Positions 1-5,460 of a stretch of DNA of 5,753 bases are shown here, piece after piece. Location: positions 1 through 5,753 of the forward strand of contig CALFSV010000110.1 in NCBI GenBank assembly GCA_937916485.1. Reading direction: 5' to 3'. Below the pieces are notes generated by a model that was given only the letters and a program-made list of their open reading frames with translations, did not search any database and was not told where the DNA came from. The DNA comes from an uncultured Paracoccaceae bacterium (GTDB taxonomy: Bacteria > Pseudomonadota > Alphaproteobacteria > Rhodobacterales > Rhodobacteraceae). Positions within the stretch are counted from its first letter, which is position 1. Each line of letters opens with the position of its first letter. A program made the position numbers and the translations under genes.

Positions 1-270
1 CACAAATCGCGGATACTCGGTGCCATCCTAAGCAGGTTTCGCGTTGTAGATCTTACCACACCAACAAACCAAGACTGGGTGCCTCGTGCAAAAGCTATTC
101 TCGAAGACGAAGGCATGTCGCCATCCACTCAAGACGTTGCACTCATGCTCCAAAGTTTTGAAGGCAGTGCTCGAGATTTGATCGATTTGTTGGAGGAGAC
201 CGTGATCGGATGGCGCACCGCACAGTCACCGGCGCCAATCAGATCACATTCTTCAGGGAGGGCACTCTGA
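1..270 (+). CDS. AAA+ ATPase, clamp-loader-like, C-terminal end (5' truncated by window)
   Basis: The frame is open from the first base and gives 89 residues before the TGA at 268-270, so the gene begins left of the window. Seen: an ILSRFRVVDL stretch at visible residues 9-18, resembling the SRC motif (arginine finger) of clamp-loader ATPases; a helical lid with AILEDEG at 32-38; and a sensor-2-like helix FEGSARDLIDLLEE at 53-66 with Arg58 in the expected place. Family knowledge: this order (SRC-like, helical lid, G-x-x-R sensor 2) is typical of AAA+ proteins of the RFC/DnaX/T4 gp44 group, which use ATP to open ring clamps or remodel protein-DNA complexes. Odd: only about 23 residues follow the lid, so the collar domain of true clamp loaders (roughly 90-100 residues) is absent. 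The Walker A and B motifs would lie outside the window. Other AAA+ families (TniB-like, DnaC-like) are possible but fit less well. The stop overlaps the next start. Confidence 0.6.
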   Translation, partial: HKSRILGAILSRFRVVDLTTPTNQDWVPRAKAILEDEGMSPSTQDVALMLQSFEGSARDLIDLLEETVIGWRTAQSPAPIRSHSSGRAL

Positions 271-1001
271 TGAAAGATTTATTTGACAAAAAAGGTCTCT
301 ACGAGCTGGAGATGTCGCCTGAACAAACTGATTTCTTATGGTTTCTCGATCAGTGTGGATTTGATGTAAAGGTTCGCGCACTACGACACACTGACGTTTT
401 TGATCGTGTGCGCGGTTTATTAATGCACAAAAATGAGCAGGAAAATCTAGCTCTCGAGTCGAGTCTCCATCACAACTTCCTATTAGACGGGTACTCTAGA
501 AATCCTTCCCCTGGACACCCAGCAGCGCGAAGACATTACAATCGCTTCTGGGGGTATAAATTCCCCAGCAATCAAAAGAGCAATTTAATTCATGTAAAAT
601 TGCGCCAAATTGAGTCTGGCCTTATGCCCGTGCTTCCGCTGGAAAAGCTCACTGTGCCAAAGCGTGTGCAAGATACAGGTCGTAAACGTTCACTCATGCT
701 GATGCTCGCATTGCCCGATCGTATTACTGACCGCTATCATGAATGGGCTCAAAACCTTTGCTTTATTGATCAACTTTTAGAACTGAAGCCGGACTATAGC
801 CTACTGCATGAATTGCGTGATGAATATCATGCAGAGTTTCTCAAGCTCTATAAAAGCGAGCTCAGGTATGCCAAACAGCCAGAGTATGGCAGGCGTAAAG
901 ATGGGGAAGCGCTGGCGTTCTACAAAAAGCTCTTCAAGTTTCAGTATCCGGTAAAGCGCGATATTATTCGGTGTCTTTGTGAAGCAAAGCTGAACGCGTG
1001 A
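270..1001 (+). CDS. Unrecognised 243-aa protein coupled to the AAA+ ATPase
   Basis: I do not recognise this family. The ATG at 270 is chosen because it overlaps the upstream TGA (TGATG) and has a GGAGGG ribosome site at 257-262, seven bases upstream; an upstream GTG-type start at 210 in the same frame would overlap the ATPase by 61 bases and lacks such a site. The product is soluble, with no signal peptide or membrane segment, and is rich in Lys, Arg, His and aromatic residues. Visible landmarks: an aromatic N-terminus (DFLWFLDQCGF, 21-31), a basic Pro/Gly segment (around 76-104, ending NRFWGYKFPS), a hydrophobic helix followed by ALPDRITDRYHEWAQ (147-161), and a Lys/Tyr-rich helical C-terminus (185-240). 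The basic surface suggests nucleic-acid contact, which is inference. The P-x-x-x-x-R-Y-x-x-W-A pattern recalls, from memory only, phage T4 clamp-loader subunit gp62, whose gene also follows the ATPase gene gp44. Confidence 0.85.
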   Translation: MKDLFDKKGLYELEMSPEQTDFLWFLDQCGFDVKVRALRHTDVFDRVRGLLMHKNEQENLALESSLHHNFLLDGYSRNPSPGHPAARRHYNRFWGYKFPSNQKSNLIHVKLRQIESGLMPVLPLEKLTVPKRVQDTGRKRSLMLMLALPDRITDRYHEWAQNLCFIDQLLELKPDYSLLHELRDEYHAEFLKLYKSELRYAKQPEYGRRKDGEALAFYKKLFKFQYPVKRDIIRCLCEAKLNA

Positions 1002-1732
1002 TGAAACATAATTCTGACAGAAAGGCTTTTGAGGCTTGCATTGTAGAAATCGTGCAATGCTTAGCAGGTCTGTGTGATACTGAAATTGGTATCCACACAG
1101 ATCCTAATCAGATTGCATCTTTAGCTAATGAAGGCGGGAGCCAAATTCTAGGCTATGAAGTCGCACCAACGCCTCAGCATTTTCAATTTGATTGCGATCT
1201 CGTTCCCATTGAAGCCGCATATTTAAAGCATAAAGAATATGACCATTATGTGGCGCGTGTCGGGGTGCGCATTCATCTACCTAGTCAGATTGAAAACATC
1301 TTGCGTGCGCAGTTCTCAAGCAGCCTCATGGACCAAGTTGATTACGCGCTCACAGGACATTCAGATCTAGAATTTGAGATGGTATACGATGGTCTCTTAG
1401 TCTGTTTTTTAACAACGGGATTTGATAATTTTACTGTTGATGGCATGACAGATACGATGTTGCGGCATTCTTATGCGCAAATTGTACAAGACCTAGACCC
1501 TATTATGCCATGGCTCAAATTTGCGAGGTTTCTCTCACAACAGCGCTATAACCGCGAGCAAATGGAAAATATCCAAAAACGACTGCCCAGTATTCTAGAC
1601 AATGCACTGCAAAACAAGGGCATTGCAGATGCGCATGTGTTTACGCTTTGTGAACTCAGTGGATCATTTGATCCAGCGCTGCGCTTATTCAAAAAGCGTT
1701 ATGGTGATCTGTTTGCAGATATTTCTGGTTAG
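1001..1732 (+). CDS. Unrecognised 243-aa protein, third gene of the operon
   Basis: I do not recognise this family. The ATG at 1001 shares its A with the stop of the previous gene (TGATGAAA, the same eight-base junction as at 268-275). A GTG at 998 is in frame and would add one residue. No clear ribosome site precedes it, so translation probably depends on coupling. The product is acidic overall and soluble, with no signal peptide or membrane span. Residues 60-140 alternate hydrophobic and polar positions like a beta-rich domain (FQFDCDLVPI, YVARVGVRIHL, LEFEMVYDGLLVCFLTTGF). Residues 150-205 look helical, with WLKFARFLSQQRYNREQ at 171-187. It ends with FDPALRLFKKRYGDLFADISG-type helix at 223-243. 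It is the same length as its neighbour, but I see no shared sequence. Being strictly coupled to the ATPase gene suggests a shared complex; the role is unknown. Confidence 0.83.
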   Translation: MKHNSDRKAFEACIVEIVQCLAGLCDTEIGIHTDPNQIASLANEGGSQILGYEVAPTPQHFQFDCDLVPIEAAYLKHKEYDHYVARVGVRIHLPSQIENILRAQFSSSLMDQVDYALTGHSDLEFEMVYDGLLVCFLTTGFDNFTVDGMTDTMLRHSYAQIVQDLDPIMPWLKFARFLSQQRYNREQMENIQKRLPSILDNALQNKGIADAHVFTLCELSGSFDPALRLFKKRYGDLFADISG

Positions 1733-1745
1733 TAATTAAGGAAGA

Positions 1746-1949
1746 TTACAACTCAATATCCGTTGAAGGTTCATCCCTCCGAGCGTCAAAATCCGCGATA
1801 TCTTCAGCATCTTCAGCCAAAAGCAGATACACAGCTTCATGGACAATATCTGAAACTGAACAATCATCTTGCGCTGCCTTTAACGTTAATTTTTTGTAAA
1901 GATCGGGCTCTATATCAATAGTAACCCGCTTTGACAGTTGGCTGGTCAT
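1746..1949 (-). CDS. Ribbon-helix-helix antitoxin-like protein, orphan
   Basis: A 67-residue protein with the ribbon-helix-helix pattern of CopG/ParD-type antitoxins. The beta strand is KRVTIDIEPDLYKKL (7-21), followed by helix 1 (KLTLKAAQDD, 20-29), a turn with CSVSDIV (30-36) and helix 2 (HEAVYLLLAEDAED, 37-50). The acidic tail DIADFDARRDEPSTDIEL is the usual toxin-binding segment of RelE/ParE partners. Such proteins dimerise, bind their own promoter and neutralise a cognate toxin. The ATG at 1949 has a GAGAGG site five bases upstream. Odd: related antitoxins normally run about 15 residues further after the D-E-P-S segment, and a toxin gene normally follows at once. Here the stop is 13 bases from the end of the convergent upstream gene and no toxin frame is present. 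It may be a truncated relic, a solo repressor, or an antitoxin acting on a toxin elsewhere. Confidence 0.82.
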   Translation of the reverse strand: MTSQLSKRVTIDIEPDLYKKLTLKAAQDDCSVSDIVHEAVYLLLAEDAEDIADFDARRDEPSTDIEL

Positions 1950-1971
1950 ATGTACCTCTCAAAACTAAAAA

Positions 1972-1980
1972 ATTATAACA
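1972..1980 (-). promoter_or_regulatory. Extended -10 promoter of the antitoxin-like gene
   Basis: On the minus strand the sequence is TGTTATAAT, a consensus TATAAT with the TG of an extended -10. It lies about 22 bases before the ATG at 1949, giving a short leader that includes the GAGAGG ribosome site at 1955-1960. The best -35 candidate, ATGAGG with a 16-bp spacer, is poor, as is usual for extended -10 promoters. Ribbon-helix-helix proteins of this type commonly autoregulate here, but I see no clear palindromic operator. Confidence 0.6.
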
Positions 1981-2434
1981 TGATTGAATTCGCCCTCATA
2001 TCACTGATTTGATACAATTTACCGCATTTGAGCCGGTTTTCTGCGTCTCGTGATAAATAAACGTGTAGGATGGAATAGTTGAACATGCCTCACACATATC
2101 GGTAACAGGCTCTATGCATTGGAAGATGCCCCAGGAAGATCCGAACACAGGTCACGCTGTGGCGGTGGATGTTAGGGACGCCCAGCAGTTTATGCCGAGC
2201 TGCTAATAAAACAACTGGCGCTTTTTGTCGTATAGCGCCCAAGCAAGAAAACGGCAGGAGTGGGAATACAAGGCTCAAATGAGAACCCCACGCCCGTGTC
2301 CACGGTTTGTCATGGCTTTGGATGCACTAGGGTGCGTTGCTGAAAAGGTAGCGCGTAAAGCTGACAGAGTAACCCCAGCTTCCTGTAACAAGGTTGTGCT
2401 CATGACAGACGGTAGCAACTCGGATGAGGTCATC

Positions 2435-2468
2435 GTCATACCAAGGCCGCAGTAAGCCTTGGTATGAC
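2435..2468. repeat. Perfect 13-bp palindrome, REP-like
   Basis: The left arm GTCATACCAAGGC (2435-2447) and right arm GCCTTGGTATGAC (2456-2468) are exact reverse complements around the 8-base loop CGCAGTAA. No T-run follows on either strand, so it is not a standard intrinsic terminator. The GTCATxCC...GGxATGAC style with a nearby AATCTGGAT matches the look of dispersed REP-type palindromes found between genes in many proteobacterial chromosomes. Copy number elsewhere cannot be seen here. Confidence 0.7.
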
Positions 2469-2506
2469 TACACAATCTGGATGAGATCCCACTTATATAA
2501 ATTAAC

Positions 2507-2592
2507 AATCACAAAAGCTGTTTGAGCTTATTAAGTTTGAAATACATGACTGAAGCGGTTTGTGATTGAGCGCAAGCGAATGAACAAACAGC
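2507..2592. repeat. Interleaved inverted repeats
   Basis: Two dyads interlock. AATCACAAA (2507-2515) is the exact reverse complement of TTTGTGATT (2559-2567), and GCTGTTTG (2517-2524) is the exact reverse complement of CAAACAGC (2585-2592). The order of the arms (a, b, a', b') means they cannot nest in one hairpin; if transcribed they would allow a pseudoknot or alternative folds. A further small hairpin follows, TCAGCT/AGCTGA, around 2598-2615. The function is unknown. Confidence 0.5.
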
Positions 2593-2665
2593 GATAGTCA
2601 GCTCGGCGAAGCTGAGCTTGATAGATGACAAATACTATAGGGTTGGAACAGCTCTGACTAAATGA

Positions 2666-3016
2666 TCAGCGCGTTCTACGATCAGCCACATGCATGATGG
2701 CATCCAAATAACCCTGTACACTACCACAATCAAAGCGGCGTCCATTGAGCGTGACGGCTTCCACTGCATCTTTAGCGGCCTGTGTGTTGATGGCATCTGC
2801 CAGTTGGATTTCTCCACCAGCTCCTGCGGGTTGATTGCGCAGAATAAGCGTATCAATGCCCGCAGCAATCGCTTCCTCAGCCGCATACTGGATCAGAGGT
2901 TTGTCCACGATAGGCAGTAGCTCTTTGGGCATGGCTTTGGTCGCGGGCAAAAACCTTGTACCAAACCCTGCGACGGGGAAAACTGCTTTGCGAAGCTTCT
3001 GCATTTGGGGCCTCAT
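2666..3016 (-). pseudogene. galU: galU remnant: UTP-glucose-1-phosphate uridylyltransferase with internal deletion
   Basis: GalU makes UDP-glucose from UTP and glucose-1-phosphate for envelope polysaccharides. The ATG at 3016 follows an AAGG ribosome site and gives 116 residues; a second ATG is at 3004, and intact GalU is about 290. Residues 5-58 match the N-terminus, including the nucleotide-binding signature [20 protein letters not shown] (16-35) and [13 protein letters not shown]. The protein then jumps directly into the C-terminal part: [15 protein letters not shown] (62-76) and [15 protein letters not shown] (93-107). About 140-150 residues of the catalytic and sugar-binding core are missing, yet the frame stays open across the join, near 2840-2851. 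The natural C-terminus is also cut, ending at RRTR. It cannot be an active enzyme. It is most likely debris from a deletion, perhaps left when the element rearranged. Identification is by remembered GalU motifs. Confidence 0.85.
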
Positions 3017-3054
3017 TATTTTAACCTTAAGTATCCTGTGCCATCTATGATTAT

Positions 3055-3070
3055 TTGAACATAAGTTCAA
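3055..3070. promoter_or_regulatory. 16-bp dyad upstream of the galU remnant
   Basis: TTGAAC (3055-3060), spacer ATAA, GTTCAA (3065-3070): a perfect 6-bp inverted repeat centred about 47 bases upstream of the galU ATG. The minus-strand TTGAAC could also serve as a -35 box. It could be an operator for a dimeric regulator or only a chance dyad. Confidence 0.25.
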
Positions 3071-3109
3071 TGCTGTGTGGGTGCCCGGATGAGCTGGACG
3101 ACAGCGTCC

Positions 3110-3143
3110 ATAATCTCATGTTATCTATATTTCATGAGATTAT
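3110..3143. repeat. Perfect 11-bp inverted repeat, candidate recombinase core site
   Basis: ATAATCTCATG (3110-3120) and CATGAGATTAT (3133-3143) are exact reverse complements separated by a 12-base AT-rich spacer. Tyrosine recombinases bind such inverted arms of about 11-13 bp, usually with a 6-8 bp crossover region between. The spacer here is longer than usual but close if the arms are effectively shifted. It sits 220 bp upstream of a recombinase gene. A 6-bp hairpin, TGGACG/CGTCCA (3095-3110), abuts its left edge. No T-run follows, so a terminator is less likely. Confidence 0.55.
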
Positions 3144-3348
3144 CGCGTAAGTTTTTGATTTTATTGATGTATGCAGCGGCGCCTCAAGTTGCGTCAAAAT
3201 CAAATCTCACGATTTGTATTTAATCCAAACAAAACATGAGATTTTGGCCGAATTGGCCTTTTAAAATAAAGTAATTTGAGGGACAGAAACCGGTCGCCCA
3301 ACCCAAACCTCAGACTTTATAGTGTTTATAGCGAGAAGATGAGATTTG
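3110..3348. repeat. Five copies of an RTGAGATT motif upstream of the solo recombinase
   Basis: The motif occurs at 3110-3120 (minus), 3133-3143 (plus), 3201-3210 (minus), 3235-3245 (plus) and 3339-3348 (plus). Two of these form the perfect pair described separately. AAATCTCA (3202-3209) and TGAGATTT (3237-3244) form a second, wider inverted pair of 8 bp with a 27-bp spacer. The last copy overlaps ATTTGAGGG (3344-3352), which is itself repeated at 3274-3282 and contains the likely ribosome site of the recombinase gene. The set fits protein-binding sites in a control or recombination region; no gene is seen between 3017 and 3361. Confidence 0.5.
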
Positions 3349-3361
3349 AGGGTATTACGCC

Positions 3362-3928
3362 ATGAGACATGCACAGACACTGAATGAAGCCCAGTTTCGC
3401 AAAGTTCTGCACTACTGTCGCACAAGACGACACGCCAATCGTGACACGGCAATTTTTATGGTGAGCTTTTTTGCCGGGCTTCGTGCTAAAGAAATTGCAG
3501 CGCTCAAGTTGGGGGACGTGTTTGACGCCGACGGTCGAGTGCGTGAACAGTTTACGCTTGAGAGCGACCAAACCAAGGGTGGGCAGCGGCGCAGCGTGTT
3601 TATCAACAAACGTCTCGCAAAAGCATTGGACGACTATGGCCTGGATAAAAACTTTAGCAATTTAGAGCGTCCTTTGTTTGAGAGCCAAAAAGGCGGGCAC
3701 TTCTCACCAAACACAATGTGTCAGCTGTTTTTGGACATTTTGAAAAACTGCGGCTTTAAAGATGCCTCAAGCCATTCAGGTCGCAGAACCTATATTACCA
3801 GATTGGCAAACAAGGGAGTGGGTGTGCGCTTGCTGGCTGCACTTGCGGGGCATTCTCATATCTCCACCACACAAAGATATATCGATGTAAACGCAGACCA
3901 GATGAAAGAGGCGGTGGAGCTGCTTTAA
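3362..3928 (+). CDS. Solo catalytic-domain tyrosine recombinase (XerC/D- or FimB-like)
   Basis: A 188-residue tyrosine recombinase that cuts and rejoins DNA through a 3'-phosphotyrosine. All six catalytic positions are visible: Arg41 (AGLRAKEI), Lys72 (QTKGGQRR), His138 and Arg141 (HSGRRTY), His164 (LAGHSHIS) and the nucleophile Tyr173 (TTQRYIDV). The protein starts only about 40 residues before the first Arg, so the N-terminal SAM-like DNA-clamping domain of Xer proteins and phage integrases is missing. The size resembles the FimB/FimE inversion recombinases, which also consist of little more than a catalytic domain. The start is the ATG at 3362, preceded by GAGGG nine bases upstream; no longer version is favoured. 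Its stop interlocks with that of the convergent integrase. Substrate sites may be the repeats in the region just upstream. It could also be a truncated Xer-type integrase, but the motifs are intact and it looks functional. Confidence 0.93.
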   Translation: MRHAQTLNEAQFRKVLHYCRTRRHANRDTAIFMVSFFAGLRAKEIAALKLGDVFDADGRVREQFTLESDQTKGGQRRSVFINKRLAKALDDYGLDKNFSNLERPLFESQKGGHFSPNTMCQLFLDILKNCGFKDASSHSGRRTYITRLANKGVGVRLLAALAGHSHISTTQRYIDVNADQMKEAVELL

Positions 3929-5454
3929 CTCAGCAGTTTTATCATTGCATCCTCTGACAGGCGTCCGTCTTCAAAAGCTGTGAGCGTGCGCAAGCGTAGG
4001 TCTTCGGCAAGTTCAAACCCACTGCGCTCCGCTCCAACAGTAATCAGCAGGGCTTTTTCTGAGAGCTTGCCAACATCAAAGAGATCGAAAGCTTTCTCAT
4101 GCGCTGATGTTTTAGGGGCAGCGGGCTGATCTGAAGTGCCTGCGGCTTGTGCCGGCACTGTTTGATTGGCAACTGGCGCTTCTTGCAGCTCTCTGTCGCC
4201 CTCGGCCTTTGTTACCACTTGCGGAGGCTCTGTGGCGGTCTTTGCTGCATTACGCTGTTCCTGCTGATCACGACCGGAATGCAGGCCTGGGTTCATGAAC
4301 GGCGACAGTTTTGAGTAAAAACGGTCTAACACGCCCGTGCTGTTGCCCATCTGCCTACTGAGGGCGTGGGTGCTGATGCCGCGCTGCAGATCCAAAGTGG
4401 CGTAGAAATGCCGCCAGCTGTAAAGCGTTCGCTTTTTACCATCGGCGCCATAAACGATTTTGAGAGATTTAAGCAGCGTTTCAAAGTTGCGCGAGAGATT
4501 GGGCCGCGCTGCCCGCTCGCCATAGCGGGTGACAAATACATAGTCTTCGCATTTGCTTTCAATTACTTCATCCAGCGTTTTGCCTTTGAGATTGGGATTG
4601 AGCTCTAATTGGCGCTCAAGGGGCCTTATAGCGCGATCCCGCGCAATCAGGGGCCGCTGACCCGTCTTGCCTGCCACAAACAGCCCAAGATAGGTCTGAT
4701 CCTCTTCTTTGATCCACAGCAGGTTTTTCCACTTGAGGTTCAAAGCCTCAGTTCCATGCCGCATGCCGGTGTTGGCAAGAACCAGCACGTAGTTCCTAAG
4801 CACTTCACGCGTGGCCTGAGTATTGGGATTGTCAGACGCCTTATGAAACGTCCGCAGTGCCTCATAGATAGTTTTGTATTCTTCTTTGGTAAAACTGCCA
4901 CGGCTTTCGGTCTTGATACCGTCATTGATGGGCTTGGGTCGAATGGCATGTGTGATCCACCCACGCTGTTCCGCTTCATCTAATACACGGTTCAATGCCG
5001 TGTTGTGTGTGTTGATGGTGCTGTGATGCGCTTTGCGTCCCAGCTGTTCTGTGCGCCACTTGCCAAAGTCCACCAGAGCTTTGGCATTGATATTGGCTAC
5101 ATCATATGAACCGAAGAACGGAATGAGATACTTATCAAGGGCAGTGATGTAATCTTTGTAGACGATGTGACCGCTGCCAGAGCGTAGTTCTTCTTGCATC
5201 CTGTCTCGTGCAAATTCTGCCACTCGACGAAACTTGCGTGTGCTTTGCGGCAGGTTGTTTTTGAGACGATCTTCAGATGTGTAGAAAAACTTCATCGCGA
5301 CTTCTGTGGCGCGTTCTATGCTTTCTGTCTTGGTCGAAAATCTATGCCAAGAGCCATCAGCCAGTTTAACCCGTGCTTGCCACTTTGCACTGCCAGGCCT
5401 TGTATCCAGTCGAATGTGTTCGCTGACTTTGATGGTTCTGTTGGTCTCCTTCAT
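3925..5454 (-). CDS. Tyrosine integrase of the tRNA-Cys element, with C-terminal extension
   Basis: A 509-residue site-specific integrase. Domains in order: an N-terminal arm-binding-like region (about 10-60, with W25, W36 and STKTESIERATEVA); a SAM-like core-binding domain (75-180); the catalytic domain (187-385); a Gln/Pro/Ala-rich linker (395-450); and a small C-terminal module (455-509). Catalytic residues: Arg232 (NTGMRHG), Lys263 (AGKTGQR), Arg348 (YSWRHFYAT) and Tyr380 (DRFYSKL). The two usual histidines are replaced: Tyr345 in the H-x-x-R box and Asn371 in the G-H box (QMGNS). The linker and tail make it about 110-120 residues longer than a typical integrase. The ATG at 5454 is the first possible start after an in-frame TGA and has no upstream ribosome site. 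Its position beside the 3' end of tRNA-Cys argues that it integrates the element there. The gene runs in the same direction as the tRNA. Confidence 0.95.
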   Translation of the reverse strand: MKETNRTIKVSEHIRLDTRPGSAKWQARVKLADGSWHRFSTKTESIERATEVAMKFFYTSEDRLKNNLPQSTRKFRRVAEFARDRMQEELRSGSGHIVYKDYITALDKYLIPFFGSYDVANINAKALVDFGKWRTEQLGRKAHHSTINTHNTALNRVLDEAEQRGWITHAIRPKPINDGIKTESRGSFTKEEYKTIYEALRTFHKASDNPNTQATREVLRNYVLVLANTGMRHGTEALNLKWKNLLWIKEEDQTYLGLFVAGKTGQRPLIARDRAIRPLERQLELNPNLKGKTLDEVIESKCEDYVFVTRYGERAARPNLSRNFETLLKSLKIVYGADGKKRTLYSWRHFYATLDLQRGISTHALSRQMGNSTGVLDRFYSKLSPFMNPGLHSGRDQQEQRNAAKTATEPPQVVTKAEGDRELQEAPVANQTVPAQAAGTSDQPAAPKTSAHEKAFDLFDVGKLSEKALLITVGAERSGFELAEDLRLRTLTAFEDGRLSEDAMIKLLS

Positions 5455-5460
5455 AAACCA

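Larger units (their letters stand above)
1981..2665. other. Long intergenic stretch without a convincing gene
   Basis: Apart from the repeats listed separately, nothing recognisable is coded here. An open frame at 2225-2455 (plus) starts with TTG, has no ribosome site and a biased Arg/Pro/Cys composition, and its antisense frame (2275-2508) is equally open, so neither is trusted. A short plus-strand frame ending in the TAA at 2204-2206 contains MHWKMPQEDPNTGHAVAV, which looks protein-like, but it has no ribosome site and no known relatives that I can name. The area could be eroded coding sequence or an unrecognised structured RNA; I matched it to none of tmRNA, RNase P RNA, SRP RNA or 6S RNA. 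Confidence 0.5.

Noticed and set aside
210..269. Longer start for the second gene at the GTG-type codon at 210
   Set aside because: It would overlap the ATPase by about 60 bases and lacks the GGAGGG site that precedes the ATG at 270.
2225..2455. 76-codon plus-strand frame
   Set aside because: TTG start, no ribosome site, biased Arg/Pro/Cys composition, and an equally open antisense frame.
2040..2460. tmRNA, 6S, SRP or RNase P RNA
   Set aside because: None of the conserved core sequences of these RNAs could be found.
2690..3050. Plus-strand frames over the galU remnant
   Set aside because: They are antisense to clear GalU motifs.
3110..3143. Inverted repeat read as a transcription terminator
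   Set aside because: AT-rich stem with a 12-base loop and no following T-run on either strand; no gene ends nearby.
3246..3262. GGCC-GAATT-GGCC-TTTT as a terminator
   Set aside because: Only a four-pair stem and a four-base T run; it lies just downstream of nothing transcribed that needs it.
3110..3348. CRISPR array
   Set aside because: The motif copies are short, mixed in orientation and unevenly spaced.
4609..4983. 124-codon plus-strand frame
   Set aside because: It lies wholly inside the integrase on the other strand and has no recognisable protein features.
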